DNA of 19,836 bases, taken from positions 1 through 19,836 of the forward strand of contig CAZMVY010000064.1 in NCBI GenBank assembly GCA_964569765.1, given 5' to 3'. Made by a program: the position numbers and the translations under genes. Of the stretch, positions 1-7,214 are shown in pieces. This DNA comes from CAZMVY01 sp964569765 (GTDB lineage: Bacteria; Planctomycetota; Phycisphaerae; UBA1845; PWPN01). How positions within the stretch are numbered: position 1 is the stretch's first letter; the number at the start of each line of letters is the position of its first letter. A model generated the notes under the pieces. The model was not told the origin of the DNA. It saw nothing but the letters and a program-made list of their open reading frames with translations, and ran no database searches.

Positions 1-354
1 CGGCGGGGCCGTGATCGTTACGGTCGCCGAGGCGGTGGCCGTGCTGCTACCGTCACTGACGGTGCAGGTGAACACGGTCGTCGCCGTCACCGTCGCCGAG
101 GCGCTGGCCGAGCTGGCGCCGGTGATCGCAACGGCCGGGCTGGCCGTCCAGGCGTACGTGTACGTGCCGGTACCGCCCGTGGCGGCGGCGGTGAGTGTAA
201 CGGCCGTCGTCCCGACACCGCTGGTCGGGGCCGCCGTCACGCTGACTGCGAGGGGCTCTGTGGGCAGGGGGCACCCGGCCCCGGTCAACAGCCCCACCGA
301 TGCCACCGCGACAACGGCGGTGAAGATCGTCATCGTTCGTTTGAAGCCTGTCAT
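1..354 (-). CDS. Lipoprotein with Ig/PKD-like domain, C-terminus cut by window edge
   Basis: The minus-strand frame is open from ATG at 354 to the window edge, giving 118 residues of an incomplete protein. A strong GGAGGT ribosome site (361-366) lies 6 nt before the ATG. The N-terminus has a short basic region (FKR), a hydrophobic stretch (IFTAVVAVASVGLL) and TGAGC, a lipobox-like site with Cys28 as the likely lipidated residue, so export and membrane anchoring are likely. After a short PLPTEP linker comes a Thr/Ala/Ser-rich beta-strand pattern containing GGTGTYTYAWTAS, the usual core of PKD or bacterial Ig-like repeats, followed by VFTCTVSDGSSTATASATVTI. Such proteins are normally surface-exposed binding or adhesion modules; the partner is unknown. 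Position -3 of the lipobox is Gly rather than Leu, which is slightly atypical. What follows the first repeat lies outside the window. Confidence 0.8.
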   Translation of the reverse strand, partial: MTGFKRTMTIFTAVVAVASVGLLTGAGCPLPTEPLAVSVTAAPTSGVGTTAVTLTAAATGGTGTYTYAWTASPAVAITGASSASASATVTATTVFTCTVSDGSSTATASATVTITAPP

Positions 355-695
355 TCTGTGACCTCCAAAAAAGTGAGTTCCTTTAGCTTTCAGCACTCAG
401 CCTACGGCTTTCAACGATCGAACCGCCGCAGTCGCAACCGCCGCCCTCCCGCCGCACAGACCACCGGCCCTTCACAGCCCGGTGTATCCGATTGACGAAT
501 GAGCATCGGTTGTCACTGCGACGATACACCACCTGCGCGGCTGACGAGCCTTGCCTTCACCATACAATCCCGGCCACCGATCGGATTGGCCGAAGACGCC
601 GGATCCTGCAACTGCCCGCGTGTTCCTCAGGATATACCGCGCCTCGAGGTTGTCGCGACGCCGCGCCCGTTGTCGCGCCAACCCGCGCTACCGCC

Positions 696-712
696 GCGGG
701 GTCTGACCCCGC
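696..712. repeat. Perfect GC-rich palindrome (GCGGGGTC-T-GACCCCGC)
   Basis: Eight-base arms GCGGGGTC (696-703) and GACCCCGC (705-712) flank a single T. No T-run follows on either strand, so it is not a standard terminator. It lies about 90 bp inside the transcript predicted from the promoter at 799-826. It resembles REP-like palindromes, but only one copy is visible in this window, so calling it a repeat family member is inference. Confidence 0.5.
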
Positions 713-798
713 AACTCATCGCGCCCACGCTCGTACCATGCCATCCTTTCAGATTTGAGCCCGGGCGCTCACTCTCCAAACACTCCTGCCGCGGTCAG

Positions 799-826
799 AT
801 TCTACGAATCTCCAAGCGGCTGTCAA
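799..826 (-). promoter_or_regulatory. Sigma70-like promoter
   Basis: On the minus strand TTGACA (revcomp of 821-826) is followed after 16 bp by TAGAAT (revcomp of 799-804). The -35 box is a perfect consensus match and the -10 box is 5/6. Transcription would start near 792 and run left towards the lipoprotein gene, leaving a leader of about 440 nt, or would yield a small RNA. Confidence 0.5.
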
Positions 827-1020
827 GCCCGCCCTTGCAAAAAAATTGCCCTCAAGCCGTAGCCTCCGACCCCCGCGCCCCGCGCCGCTGCGGCACCCGG
901 ATTCGCGCGGTATCCGGCCGCCGAACGCAACACAAGGCACGTTACGGAATTGTCGGCAAAAAGCCGTCCGATTCTCCAGCCCGGATGCCGAAAATGCCGC
1001 CATGAAGCGGGGCGGAACAC

Positions 1021-1036
1021 TGACGGAAAACCGTCA
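1021..1036. terminator. Stem-loop downstream of the GH57 gene
   Basis: TGACGG-AAAA-CCGTCA is a perfect 6-bp stem with a 4-nt loop, 86 bp past the GH57 stop codon. On the minus strand the loop is TTTT, but no T-run follows the stem. A role as a weak terminator or RNA-end stabiliser is possible but unproven. Confidence 0.3.
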
Positions 1037-1122
1037 ACGAGGACGCTGGACCATGATCTCGCCCGGGCTTGGGGGGCTGGACTCCGGAACCCGGTGCCGA
1101 GACCGGCCCGGAACGGCGCGGT

Positions 1123-2199
1123 TCACTGACGAAGGCGGGCGCGGAGGTTGTCGAGGACGTTCATGAAGTTGATGTACGAGTCATACGGCGACTCGTAGGG
1201 GTTGAAATACTTGTGGACGTCGCCGTCGGAGAACCATTTGGTGCACATGTAGTAGAAGTGGTCCGAGCTCTGGAGCCGCCGCCAGTCGGCCAGGATGCCG
1301 GGGTCGCCCTTGGCCTTCACCTCGGCCTCCATGCGGTAGAGTTCATGGAGGGCGTTGGACTGCATGGCGTTGCCGAGCCACGCGGAGAGGTCGCGCTCGG
1401 TGTCGGCCCAACTGATCATNNNNNNNNNNAACTCGAAGATGCCCGTCTCGGCCCACTGGTGCTCGCCGAGGGTCTCGTAGTCCATGAAGAGGTTGACCAT
1501 CTGCCCGTGGCCGTTGACCTGATTGACCCAGCGGGCGAACTTCTCGGCGGTGAGCGGCCATTCCTCCCAGTCGCGATTGGAGAAGCGGAAGGCGATGTCA
1601 TCGCTGAGGCGGTAGTTCTTGAGCAGCAGGACGAGGTCGTCGCAGTGGGGCGGGCGGTAGAGGAAGGCAGGGGAGCGATAGCCGAGGATGTGGTCGGCCC
1701 CCTCGCAGAGGATGGCGTCGAAGCCGCGGCCGCGCATGAAGTGGGCCAGGTCGTTGTTGTAGATGAGCTCCGTGTTGCGGAAGACCCGCGGCGTCTGGCC
1801 GAACAGCTCCTGGACGCGGCGGCGGTGCAGCTCGACCTGCTCGAGGAACTCCTGGCGCGAGTAGAGAAACGCGAGCGAGTGGTAGTAGGTCTCGCAGAGG
1901 AACTCGACGCAGCCTGTTCGGGCCAGGTTCTGGAAGCTCTCGAGCACCTCGGGCGCGAACCGCTCGAATTGTTCGAGGATAATGCCGGTGAGGCAGTAGG
2001 CGACCTTGAACCGCCCCCCGGTGGTCTTGATCAGCGAAAGGACCGTCTCGTTGGCCGGCAGGTAGCACTTGCGGGCGATCTTCCGGCAGATTTCCGCGTT
2101 CTTGTGATCGTCGAAGTAGTTGGCGCCGGTGTCGAAAACGCTGTACCGGCGAAGCCGGAACGGCTGATGCACCTGAAAGTAAAAGCAGACCGAGGCCAC
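1123..2199 (-). CDS. Glycoside hydrolase family 57 (alpha-amylase-like), interrupted by an assembly gap
   Basis: GH57 enzymes hydrolyse or rearrange alpha-1,4-glucans such as glycogen by a retaining mechanism. The family signatures are clear: YFQVHQP at residues 7-13 (region 1), CVEFLCETYYHSL at 97-109, NTELIYNN at 142-149 with the expected nucleophile Glu144, and MDYETLGEHQW at 239-249 with the expected acid/base Asp240. The C-terminal SSDHFYYMCTKW...SPYDSYINFMNVL block is typical of the short GH57 amylases. There is no signal peptide, so it is probably cytoplasmic. The start is GTG at 2199, with GGGAGGT at 2204-2210. Ten Ns (1420-1429) fall between GIFE and MISWADTERD. From memory, homologues carry roughly 35-40 residues there, so the listed 358 residues understate the true length. 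The gene has its own promoter and is not part of the glycosyltransferase run. Confidence 0.9.
   Translation of the reverse strand: MASVCFYFQVHQPFRLRRYSVFDTGANYFDDHKNAEICRKIARKCYLPANETVLSLIKTTGGRFKVAYCLTGIILEQFERFAPEVLESFQNLARTGCVEFLCETYYHSLAFLYSRQEFLEQVELHRRRVQELFGQTPRVFRNTELIYNNDLAHFMRGRGFDAILCEGADHILGYRSPAFLYRPPHCDDLVLLLKNYRLSDDIAFRFSNRDWEEWPLTAEKFARWVNQVNGHGQMVNLFMDYETLGEHQWAETGIFEXXXXMISWADTERDLSAWLGNAMQSNALHELYRMEAEVKAKGDPGILADWRRLQSSDHFYYMCTKWFSDGDVHKYFNPYESPYDSYINFMNVLDNLRARLRQ
1420..1429. other. Assembly gap (10 N)
   Basis: Ten consecutive Ns lie inside the GH57 gene. The reading frame happens to stay open across them. Ten is a common placeholder length, and the flanking protein lacks a segment expected for the family, so the real gap is probably longer, on the order of 100 bp. 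Confidence 0.95.
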
Positions 2200-2547
2200 A
2201 CGAACCTCCCATCGGCTGTCGGCTTTTGACCCATCAGCGGAGTACCGTACCGCAGGGACGGCCTGAGCGCCAAGGCATTATAGTGAGGCACCACCGGGGC
2301 ACAACCGCCGTGGGCGTATGGGCATTGGGCGAACAAGCCCTCTGGGCGAAGCGACCTTGCTGCTGAGGTACACCGGCACGCCGGGGCCCGGCGCGCGTCT
2401 TTTCAGGGCGTCGCGTTATGGGCGGGAACTCCACGCGTGAGCAAGCAGACGCGTTCGACCAGGTTCATCCCGGCCTGTCACACGGAAGATCACGGTCGCT
2501 GGAAATGCCCCTGTGCGCCGCCGCGGTCTTCGCCTGGTCCCCCGGCC
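2200..2547. other. Intergenic region between M42 and GH57 genes
   Basis: This 348-bp stretch has no supportable gene. It contains the GH57 promoter (2277-2304) and a GC-rich palindrome at 2379-2393 (CGCCGGG-G-CCCGGCG) followed on the plus strand by CGCGTCTTTT. That could act as a plus-strand terminator, but no plus-strand gene precedes it. No clear terminator for the M42 gene was seen. Confidence 0.5.
2277..2304 (-). promoter_or_regulatory. Promoter of the GH57 gene
   Basis: On the minus strand a perfect TATAAT (revcomp of 2277-2282) lies 16 bp downstream of TTGTGC (2299-2304), which matches the -35 consensus only in TTG. The expected transcript starts near 2270, about 70 nt before the GTG start at 2199. 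Confidence 0.5.
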
Positions 2548-3612
2548 CTATCGAGGCACGAAGTCCGTCTTCCCATCAATCTGCGCCACGGTCTCCGCGA
2601 TGAGCTTCGCGCAGTTCTCCAGATCGTCGAGGCTCACGAGTTCGACGGGCGTGTGCATGTAGCGGTTCGGGATGCTGATCAGCGCGGCGGCCACGCCGGC
2701 ACGGGAAATCTGGATCGCGTTCGCATCGGTGCCGGTGGCGCCGGGGGCGCCCGACATCTGATACGGGATCTTCCGGCGCCTGGCCGTCCGGATGAACAGC
2801 TCACCGAGGGTCGGGTTGATGTTCGCCCCGACGTCGATCACGGGGCCGCGGCCGAGGCGGATGTCGCCGACCTGCTTCTTCTCCACGGTGGGATAATCGG
2901 AGGCGTGCGTGACATCGACGGCGATGCCCGCCAGCGGGTCGATACCGTAGCACGCGGTGCGCGCCCCGCGCAGGCCGATCTCCTCCTGCACGGTGCTCAC
3001 GGCGAACAGGGCGCAGGCGAGTTTCTTTTCCGAAGCGATGCGCAGGGCCTCCATCACGCAGAAGACGCCCACTTTGTTGTCGAAGCCGGGCGAGACGACG
3101 ACGTTCCCGTCGAGGCGGCTCATCCCCAGCTTGAACGTGACCGGGTCGCCGACGGCGACGCGCTTCTCCGCGTCGGCCCTGTTGCCGGCGCCGATGTCGA
3201 TCCAGAGGTCGGGGATCTCGATCTTGGGCTGATCGGCCTCCTTGCCCCGCATCAGGTGGACGGGTTTGCGTCCGATGACGCCCTCGACGGGCTTGCGGCG
3301 GTTCCACACGGTGACGCGCGAGCCGGGCAGCAGCGCCGGGTCGATGCCACCGATCGGGGAAAAGTGCAGGTATCCCTCGTCGCTGATGTAGCGGACCATC
3401 AGGCCGATCTGGTCGATATGCCCGGCGAGCATGACGCGCGGTTTGCCCTTCGGGTTCAGGGCGACGATGACGTTCCCGTGCACGTCGGTCGTGACGGAGT
3501 CCGCGTACTTCTTCATCCGGGTGCGGACGATCCGCTGAGCGGGCTGCTCGAAGCCCGACGGGGAGGGGGCCTCTTCCATCGCGCGCAGGAATTCGTAGGA
3601 ATCGCGGGTCAT
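2548..3612 (-). CDS. M42 family metallopeptidase (glutamyl aminopeptidase / TET-like)
   Basis: M42 enzymes are cytoplasmic di-metal aminopeptidases, usually forming large tetrahedral assemblies that trim peptides; some members were historically annotated as endoglucanases. At 354 residues this has the normal length. Expected metal and catalytic residues are visible: AGHIDQIG (His65, Asp67), SPGFDNKVG (Asp178, bridging), VQEEIGLRGA (Glu210 and Glu211, general base and metal), VDVTHASD (Asp233) and YMHTPVE (His320). GAPGATGTDANAIQ near residues 288-301 is also typical. The ATG at 3612 has GAGGAG at 3618-3623, 5 nt upstream. It is separated from the GH57 gene by 348 bp and from the polysaccharide cluster by a probable terminator, so it is likely a single-gene unit. 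Exact substrate preference cannot be read from the sequence. Confidence 0.93.
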   Translation of the reverse strand: MTRDSYEFLRAMEEAPSPSGFEQPAQRIVRTRMKKYADSVTTDVHGNVIVALNPKGKPRVMLAGHIDQIGLMVRYISDEGYLHFSPIGGIDPALLPGSRVTVWNRRKPVEGVIGRKPVHLMRGKEADQPKIEIPDLWIDIGAGNRADAEKRVAVGDPVTFKLGMSRLDGNVVVSPGFDNKVGVFCVMEALRIASEKKLACALFAVSTVQEEIGLRGARTACYGIDPLAGIAVDVTHASDYPTVEKKQVGDIRLGRGPVIDVGANINPTLGELFIRTARRRKIPYQMSGAPGATGTDANAIQISRAGVAAALISIPNRYMHTPVELVSLDDLENCAKLIAETVAQIDGKTDFVPR

Positions 3613-3649
3613 GGGTACTCCTCTTGCGTTCGAGTCCGTGGTTCGTCGC

Positions 3650-3681
3650 CCGGCCCCGGCGGCCGCCGGCGGCGGGGCCGG
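3650..3681. repeat. GC-rich inverted repeat upstream of the M42 gene
   Basis: CCGGCCCCG (3650-3658) and CGGGGCCGG (3673-3681) are perfect 9-bp arms. The 14-nt loop is itself partly palindromic (GCGGCCGC at its start). It begins 38 bp before the M42 start codon and would sit in that gene's leader if transcription starts upstream of it. The function is unknown. Confidence 0.45.
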
Positions 3682-3728
3682 CGGGCAGCGGCAGTATCAG
3701 CGGCACCCCGGCCGCCGGCCCGCGCCGC

Positions 3729-3759
3729 AAAACAGCACTGACCCCCGGGCCGTCAGTGC
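3729..3759 (-). terminator. Probable Rho-independent terminator closing the polysaccharide cluster
   Basis: The arms GCACTGAC (3735-3742) and GTCAGTGC (3752-3759) form a perfect 8-bp stem with a 9-nt GC-rich loop. On the minus strand the stem is followed by TGTTTTG (3734-3728). It lies about 90 bp after the stop codon of the last glycosyltransferase gene and before the M42 gene, exactly where the cluster transcript should end. The T-run is short, so termination may be partial. Confidence 0.6.
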
Positions 3760-3848
3760 CACCCCGGTATACCATACGATCGCGCCGACCGGGCGGCGCT
3801 CACATGACGTGGCGGCACGGGGCCTCGCCGCCGTACCGATTCAAACCT

Positions 3849-5078
3849 TCACACCACCGGCCGCGGATGCCGCGCGGCCGCCTCGATGACACCCAGCACT
3901 GCCTCCGTACACCGCCGGCGCGAACAGCACGCCTCGTAATGACGACGGGCGCGGAGCCCCATCTCCCGGGCCAGCTCCGGCTTCGCCAGGAGTGTCTCGA
4001 TCCGCTCCGCCAGTTTGTTCGGATGCCCGGGCGGCACGACCCACCCGGAGCCGCTGCGGGTGATCCGCCGGGCGACTTCGTTGCCCTCCGGACCGACGAA
4101 AACGGCGGGGCGGCCCGCGGCGAGGATCCCGTACAGCTTGCTCGGCACGAGCAGCCCCTCGACGTTGCGTTTCATCGTGATCAGGTGCATGTTGGCCGCG
4201 CCCAGGGATTCGGAAAGGCCGCCGAGCGGCTCGTACGGGCAGAAGCGAACGTTGTCCAGACCGCGGCGGTGCACCTCGTCCATGAGCCAGTTTTTCTGGG
4301 TGCCCTCGCCGACGAAGAGGAACTTCACCTCGCGCCGGTCCCGAAGGCGCTGCGCGGCGGAGAGGATCGTGGGAAACTCGTGCACCACGCCCATGTTGCC
4401 GGAGTACATCACGACGAAGTCGCCATTGATCCCGTGCCGCTCCCGGAAGGCCGTGTGCGGGTCCGGCCGTGGCGCCACCGCCTCGCCGGGCGACCAGCTC
4501 GGGATCGTCGCGATACGCTCGCTCGCCAGCCCGTAGCCGCGCAAACGCTCCGTCATCTCGCTCGCCAGCGAAATGACGCGATCGGCGTGGCGGTACGTCC
4601 ATCCGGCCAGCATGCGCAGCGCACGGTATTCAATCGAGGTCGCGCGCAGCACGCCCATGGCCGCGATGACCTCGGGATACATGTCCATCGTCCAGAGCAC
4701 CAGCGCCGCCCGCCGAAGCTTCTTGTACGCGACGCCGATCGAGCCCACGAACGGCGGCGTGGTCAGCGCGACGCACACATCCATCCGCGGCAGCGCGAGG
4801 CAGCGCGTCAACGCCATCGAGTAGAAGGTTGCATAGTCGCAGAGACGGTGGAGCATCCGCCGGCGGCCCAGCCCGGTTGCCGCGACGCGGTGAATCCGCA
4901 CCCCGTTGCGAAGTTCCTCCTGCGGCTGCCCGACGGACCCGCCCCCGTAGCCGCCCCGCGAGCAGACGACGTGCACCTCGTGCCCCGCGGCGACCACGGC
5001 CTCGCCCAGGTCGGTCAGGAGCTGGGCCGTCGCCGCCACATCGGGCCAGTAGAACTGATTTAGCAGGAGGACGCGGAT
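3849..5078 (-). CDS. GT4 family glycosyltransferase (WcaI/WbuB-like), no canonical start codon
   Basis: This GT-B enzyme would transfer a sugar from a nucleotide donor to a growing lipid-linked oligosaccharide. Conserved protein begins upstream of the first canonical start (GTG 5039): the codons before it read RVLLLNQFYWPD, the expected first beta strand. The only upstream candidates, before an in-frame TAA at 5097-5099, are ATC codons at 5078 and 5081; GGAGGT at 5085-5090 is well spaced (6 nt) for ATC 5078, giving 409 residues. Other marks are ATAQLLTDLGEAVVAAGHEVHVVC, LWTMDMYPEV, VVMYSGNMG and EGLLVPSKLYGILAAGRP. The last is this subfamily's variant, with Lys at the usual second Glu position. 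The gene directly follows the WcaF-like acyltransferase, 18 bp downstream and in the same frame. It is the last gene before the terminator. Confidence 0.85.
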   Translation of the reverse strand: MRVLLLNQFYWPDVAATAQLLTDLGEAVVAAGHEVHVVCSRGGYGGGSVGQPQEELRNGVRIHRVAATGLGRRRMLHRLCDYATFYSMALTRCLALPRMDVCVALTTPPFVGSIGVAYKKLRRAALVLWTMDMYPEVIAAMGVLRATSIEYRALRMLAGWTYRHADRVISLASEMTERLRGYGLASERIATIPSWSPGEAVAPRPDPHTAFRERHGINGDFVVMYSGNMGVVHEFPTILSAAQRLRDRREVKFLFVGEGTQKNWLMDEVHRRGLDNVRFCPYEPLGGLSESLGAANMHLITMKRNVEGLLVPSKLYGILAAGRPAVFVGPEGNEVARRITRSGSGWVVPPGHPNKLAERIETLLAKPELAREMGLRARRHYEACCSRRRCTEAVLGVIEAAARHPRPVV

Positions 5079-5096
5079 GATTCTACCTCCGCCCCG

Positions 5097-5840
5097 TTAC
5101 GTACTTCGACTCTCGTTACTGTCTTCGGCTAATCCCGGGTGCGCGTTGATTACCCGCCGCCGAATCGGAACCGCCGGATTCCCCTGATAAACCATATATG
5201 GAGAAAGATCGCGCGTGGCGACGGAACCGGCCGTCAGCACCGAATGCGTGCCCGCCGTCACCCCGGGCCCCACCCAGGTTGCCGACCCGATCCACACCCC
5301 GTCCTCGATCAGGATCGCCTCGGCCGCCAGGTCAAACGCCGGGGACCGGTAGTCATGATTGCCCGTGCACAAGAACGCCCGCTGCGAAATGCACACGTGC
5401 GAGCCGATAGTTATCGGAACCAGGTTCAGCAGGTAGGCGTCTTCGCCGATCCACACGAAGTCCCCGATCCGCAGCCGCCAGGGGAACAGGATCTTCACGC
5501 CCGGCTTGATCACCACGCCGCGGCCCACCTTCGCGCCGAACCGGCGAAGCAGCCAGCAGCGCAGTCGATTGGCCGGCAACCACGACGGGGCGAAGAACAA
5601 CCACCGCACCAGGAGCCAGCAGGCCTCCTTCAGCCGGCTCGCCCCACGGTCAAAGGTGGAGTTATCGAAGCGGCTGAGGTCGACCCTCGCCGAGGACCGG
5701 CCCCCGTGCAACCGTCCTGCCGCGCAGGCCGCGGGAGACGTTGCCGCAACGCCGGCCGTGGAGCCCGCGCCATGGCCGCCCGGAGTCTGCCTCGTATCGT
5801 CCGCCGACTCGGCCCTGGGGATTGTCGTGGCAGTGTTCAT
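5097..5840 (-). CDS. WcaF-like polysaccharide O-acyltransferase (left-handed beta-helix)
   Basis: This is a hexapeptide-repeat acyltransferase of the WcaF type, which acetylates a sugar of an exopolysaccharide repeat unit from acetyl-CoA. Residues 53-66 (VDLSRFDNSTFDRG) match the usual WcaF start, followed by a hydrophobic Trp-rich segment (74-90) and hexapeptide turns from about 103 to 210 (VGRGVVIKPGVKI, IGDFVWIGEDAYL, ITIGSHVCISQ, ILIEDGVWIGSATWVGPGV). CTGNHDYRS carries the expected catalytic His162. It ends with the typical YMVYQGNPAVPIRRR. The ATG at 5840 has GGGAGG at 5846-5851. The first 50 residues are an Ala/Gly/Arg/Thr-rich extension without visible homology. This makes the protein 247 residues, against roughly 180-190 in the family. 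Co-occurrence with the following WcaI-like gene mirrors known WcaF/WcaI pairs. Confidence 0.88.
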   Translation of the reverse strand: MNTATTIPRAESADDTRQTPGGHGAGSTAGVAATSPAACAAGRLHGGRSSARVDLSRFDNSTFDRGASRLKEACWLLVRWLFFAPSWLPANRLRCWLLRRFGAKVGRGVVIKPGVKILFPWRLRIGDFVWIGEDAYLLNLVPITIGSHVCISQRAFLCTGNHDYRSPAFDLAAEAILIEDGVWIGSATWVGPGVTAGTHSVLTAGSVATRDLSPYMVYQGNPAVPIRRRVINAHPGLAEDSNESRST

Positions 5841-5888
5841 GGTTTCCTCCCGGATACGGTGGGGACGACATTGTGCCCGATCGCCCCG

Positions 5889-7193
5889 TCACGCCGCCGA
5901 TCCGCACGCGCCCGGCGCCAAACCGCACACCTCGCGGCCCCGGCGCAGCACACGGTCGTACACATCCAACATCGCCTCGGCCGTCCGCCCCCAATCGTAC
6001 CGGCGCTGCGCCACTGCGACCGCGGCATCCGACATCGCACGCCAGGCGGGTTCCGGGGCGTCGAGACACTCCTGAATCGCCGCGCCCAGTGCGGCCGCAT
6101 CACAGGGCACGACGCGCCCCGCGCCGCCGCTCTCGACCGTCCGCCGGATGTTCACCCGCTCGCTGATCACCACGGGCGTGCCGATCCGCATCGCCTCGGC
6201 TACCGCGATCGCGAAGTTCTCCTGATAGGACGGCAGCACAAACAGCGTGCTTGCCGCCAGGGCGGACCATTTCTTCGCACCCGTCAGCATGTCGATGCGC
6301 GTAACGCGCGCCGCCAGCCCGAGCGCCTCCGCCTGCTGCCGGACGCGCGACCACGTGCCCGCCTCGTCGGGACCGACAACGAGCAGATGCGCCCGCGGCA
6401 CCCGGGCGGCCACATCCGCAAACGCCGGCACGAGCAGATCAAGTCCCTTTTTCGGATGCACGCGGCCGAGGAACGTCACGAGCGTCTTGCCCGCAAGGTC
6501 CGGCCGCTCCGCGAAGAAGGACCGCGCCAGCGCCTCGCGCCGGCCCGGCGGCTCATCCGCGCCGAGCGGCACGACGTACTCGGGCGGTCTTCCGGCGACG
6601 CTTCCGACGGTCCGCCGCGCCAGATCGCGTTCCTCCTCGGTCGTGTAGATGACGCCGCCGGCCGACCGGACCCGCGCAAACTCGAAGAGCCGGCCGTAGA
6701 GAAGTTTCCGCAGCCGCTTGCGGGCGAGCGCGTTCGGGTCGAGCATGCCATGCGGCATCACGACGAAGGGCACGCGATGGCGGCGGGCCGCGCGGACGGC
6801 GGCGGCGGTCGTATGCGTCCAGAGCGTGTGCACATGCACGAGGTCGCACGACGGGACGATCTCATCCAGCGCAGCCGCCAGTGCCGGGCTGTACGCATAT
6901 CGCCGCGTCAAGGCATGGAACGTGCGCCGTTCGTACCCGCCGCCGACCCAATCGCCCTCAACGCGCCAGGGGCCGGTCGTGCTCTCGACGCCGGTTCGGC
7001 CCGCGCCCACGTACTCCCCAACGCCGCCATCGGATGCCGCTATCCGCTCAAAACGCCCCTCACTCAGCACATCCGTGGTCACGACGATGGACTCGACGCC
7101 GAGACCGGCCATCCGCCGACAAATGCGATCGACCACCACCACCGGGCCGCCCGCCCGCGCCGCCATATACGGGATTACATGAACGCAACGCAT
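5889..7193 (-). CDS. GT4 family glycosyltransferase
   Basis: This 434-residue retaining glycosyltransferase has a GT-B fold. The N-terminal acceptor half shows HVIPYMAARAGGP (the glycine-rich loop after the first strand), LVHVHTLWTH at 118-127 and PHGMLDPNALA at 147-157, a motif common in GT4 enzymes of surface-polysaccharide clusters. The donor half has FLGRVHPKKGLDLL (Arg244, Lys248, Lys249 for the nucleotide diphosphate) and ENFAIAVAE (Glu325 to Glu333), a complete E-x7-E motif. The enzyme probably works on the cytoplasmic face of the membrane. The ATG at 7193 is supported by GGAG at 7201-7204. The next gene begins 48 bp downstream, so it is part of the same transcript. The sugar cannot be deduced. 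Confidence 0.9.
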   Translation of the reverse strand: MRCVHVIPYMAARAGGPVVVVDRICRRMAGLGVESIVVTTDVLSEGRFERIAASDGGVGEYVGAGRTGVESTTGPWRVEGDWVGGGYERRTFHALTRRYAYSPALAAALDEIVPSCDLVHVHTLWTHTTAAAVRAARRHRVPFVVMPHGMLDPNALARKRLRKLLYGRLFEFARVRSAGGVIYTTEEERDLARRTVGSVAGRPPEYVVPLGADEPPGRREALARSFFAERPDLAGKTLVTFLGRVHPKKGLDLLVPAFADVAARVPRAHLLVVGPDEAGTWSRVRQQAEALGLAARVTRIDMLTGAKKWSALAASTLFVLPSYQENFAIAVAEAMRIGTPVVISERVNIRRTVESGGAGRVVPCDAAALGAAIQECLDAPEPAWRAMSDAAVAVAQRRYDWGRTAEAMLDVYDRVLRRGREVCGLAPGACGSAA

Positions 7194-7214
7194 GGCTGGA
7201 CTCCGCGAACCCGA

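Larger units (their letters stand above)
355..1122. other. Long intergenic region without a convincing gene
   Basis: This 768-bp stretch has no frame with protein-like composition on either strand. The open frames present (for example 499-1005 on the plus strand) are Pro/Arg/Ser-rich and lack family features. It does hold a good minus-strand promoter (799-826), a perfect GC-rich palindrome (696-712), a small stem-loop (1021-1036) and a relatively AT-rich segment just before the lipoprotein gene (about 361-410). Two TGAAAGC copies lie in that last segment. It is probably the long leader and control region of the lipoprotein gene; a small RNA cannot be excluded. Confidence 0.5.

Noticed and set aside
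719..739. Seven-codon frame (ATG 739) as a leader peptide
   Set aside because: The ribosome site is fair, but such short frames are common by chance and there is no attenuator-like structure or run of regulatory codons.
499..1005. Plus-strand frame in the left intergenic region as a possible small gene
   Set aside because: Pro/Arg/Ser-rich without a ribosome site, signal peptide or domain; several frames are equally open in this region.
2379..2404. Plus-strand palindrome followed by TCTTTT as a terminator
   Set aside because: No plus-strand gene ends nearby and the loop would be a single base, so the structure is more likely incidental GC-rich symmetry.
1069..5063. Plus-strand open frames at 1069-2229, 2437-3741 and 3624-5063
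   Set aside because: Antisense shadows of the GH57, M42 and WcaI-like genes; their Val/Glu/Asp-rich or Arg/Pro-rich composition reflects the complementary codons.
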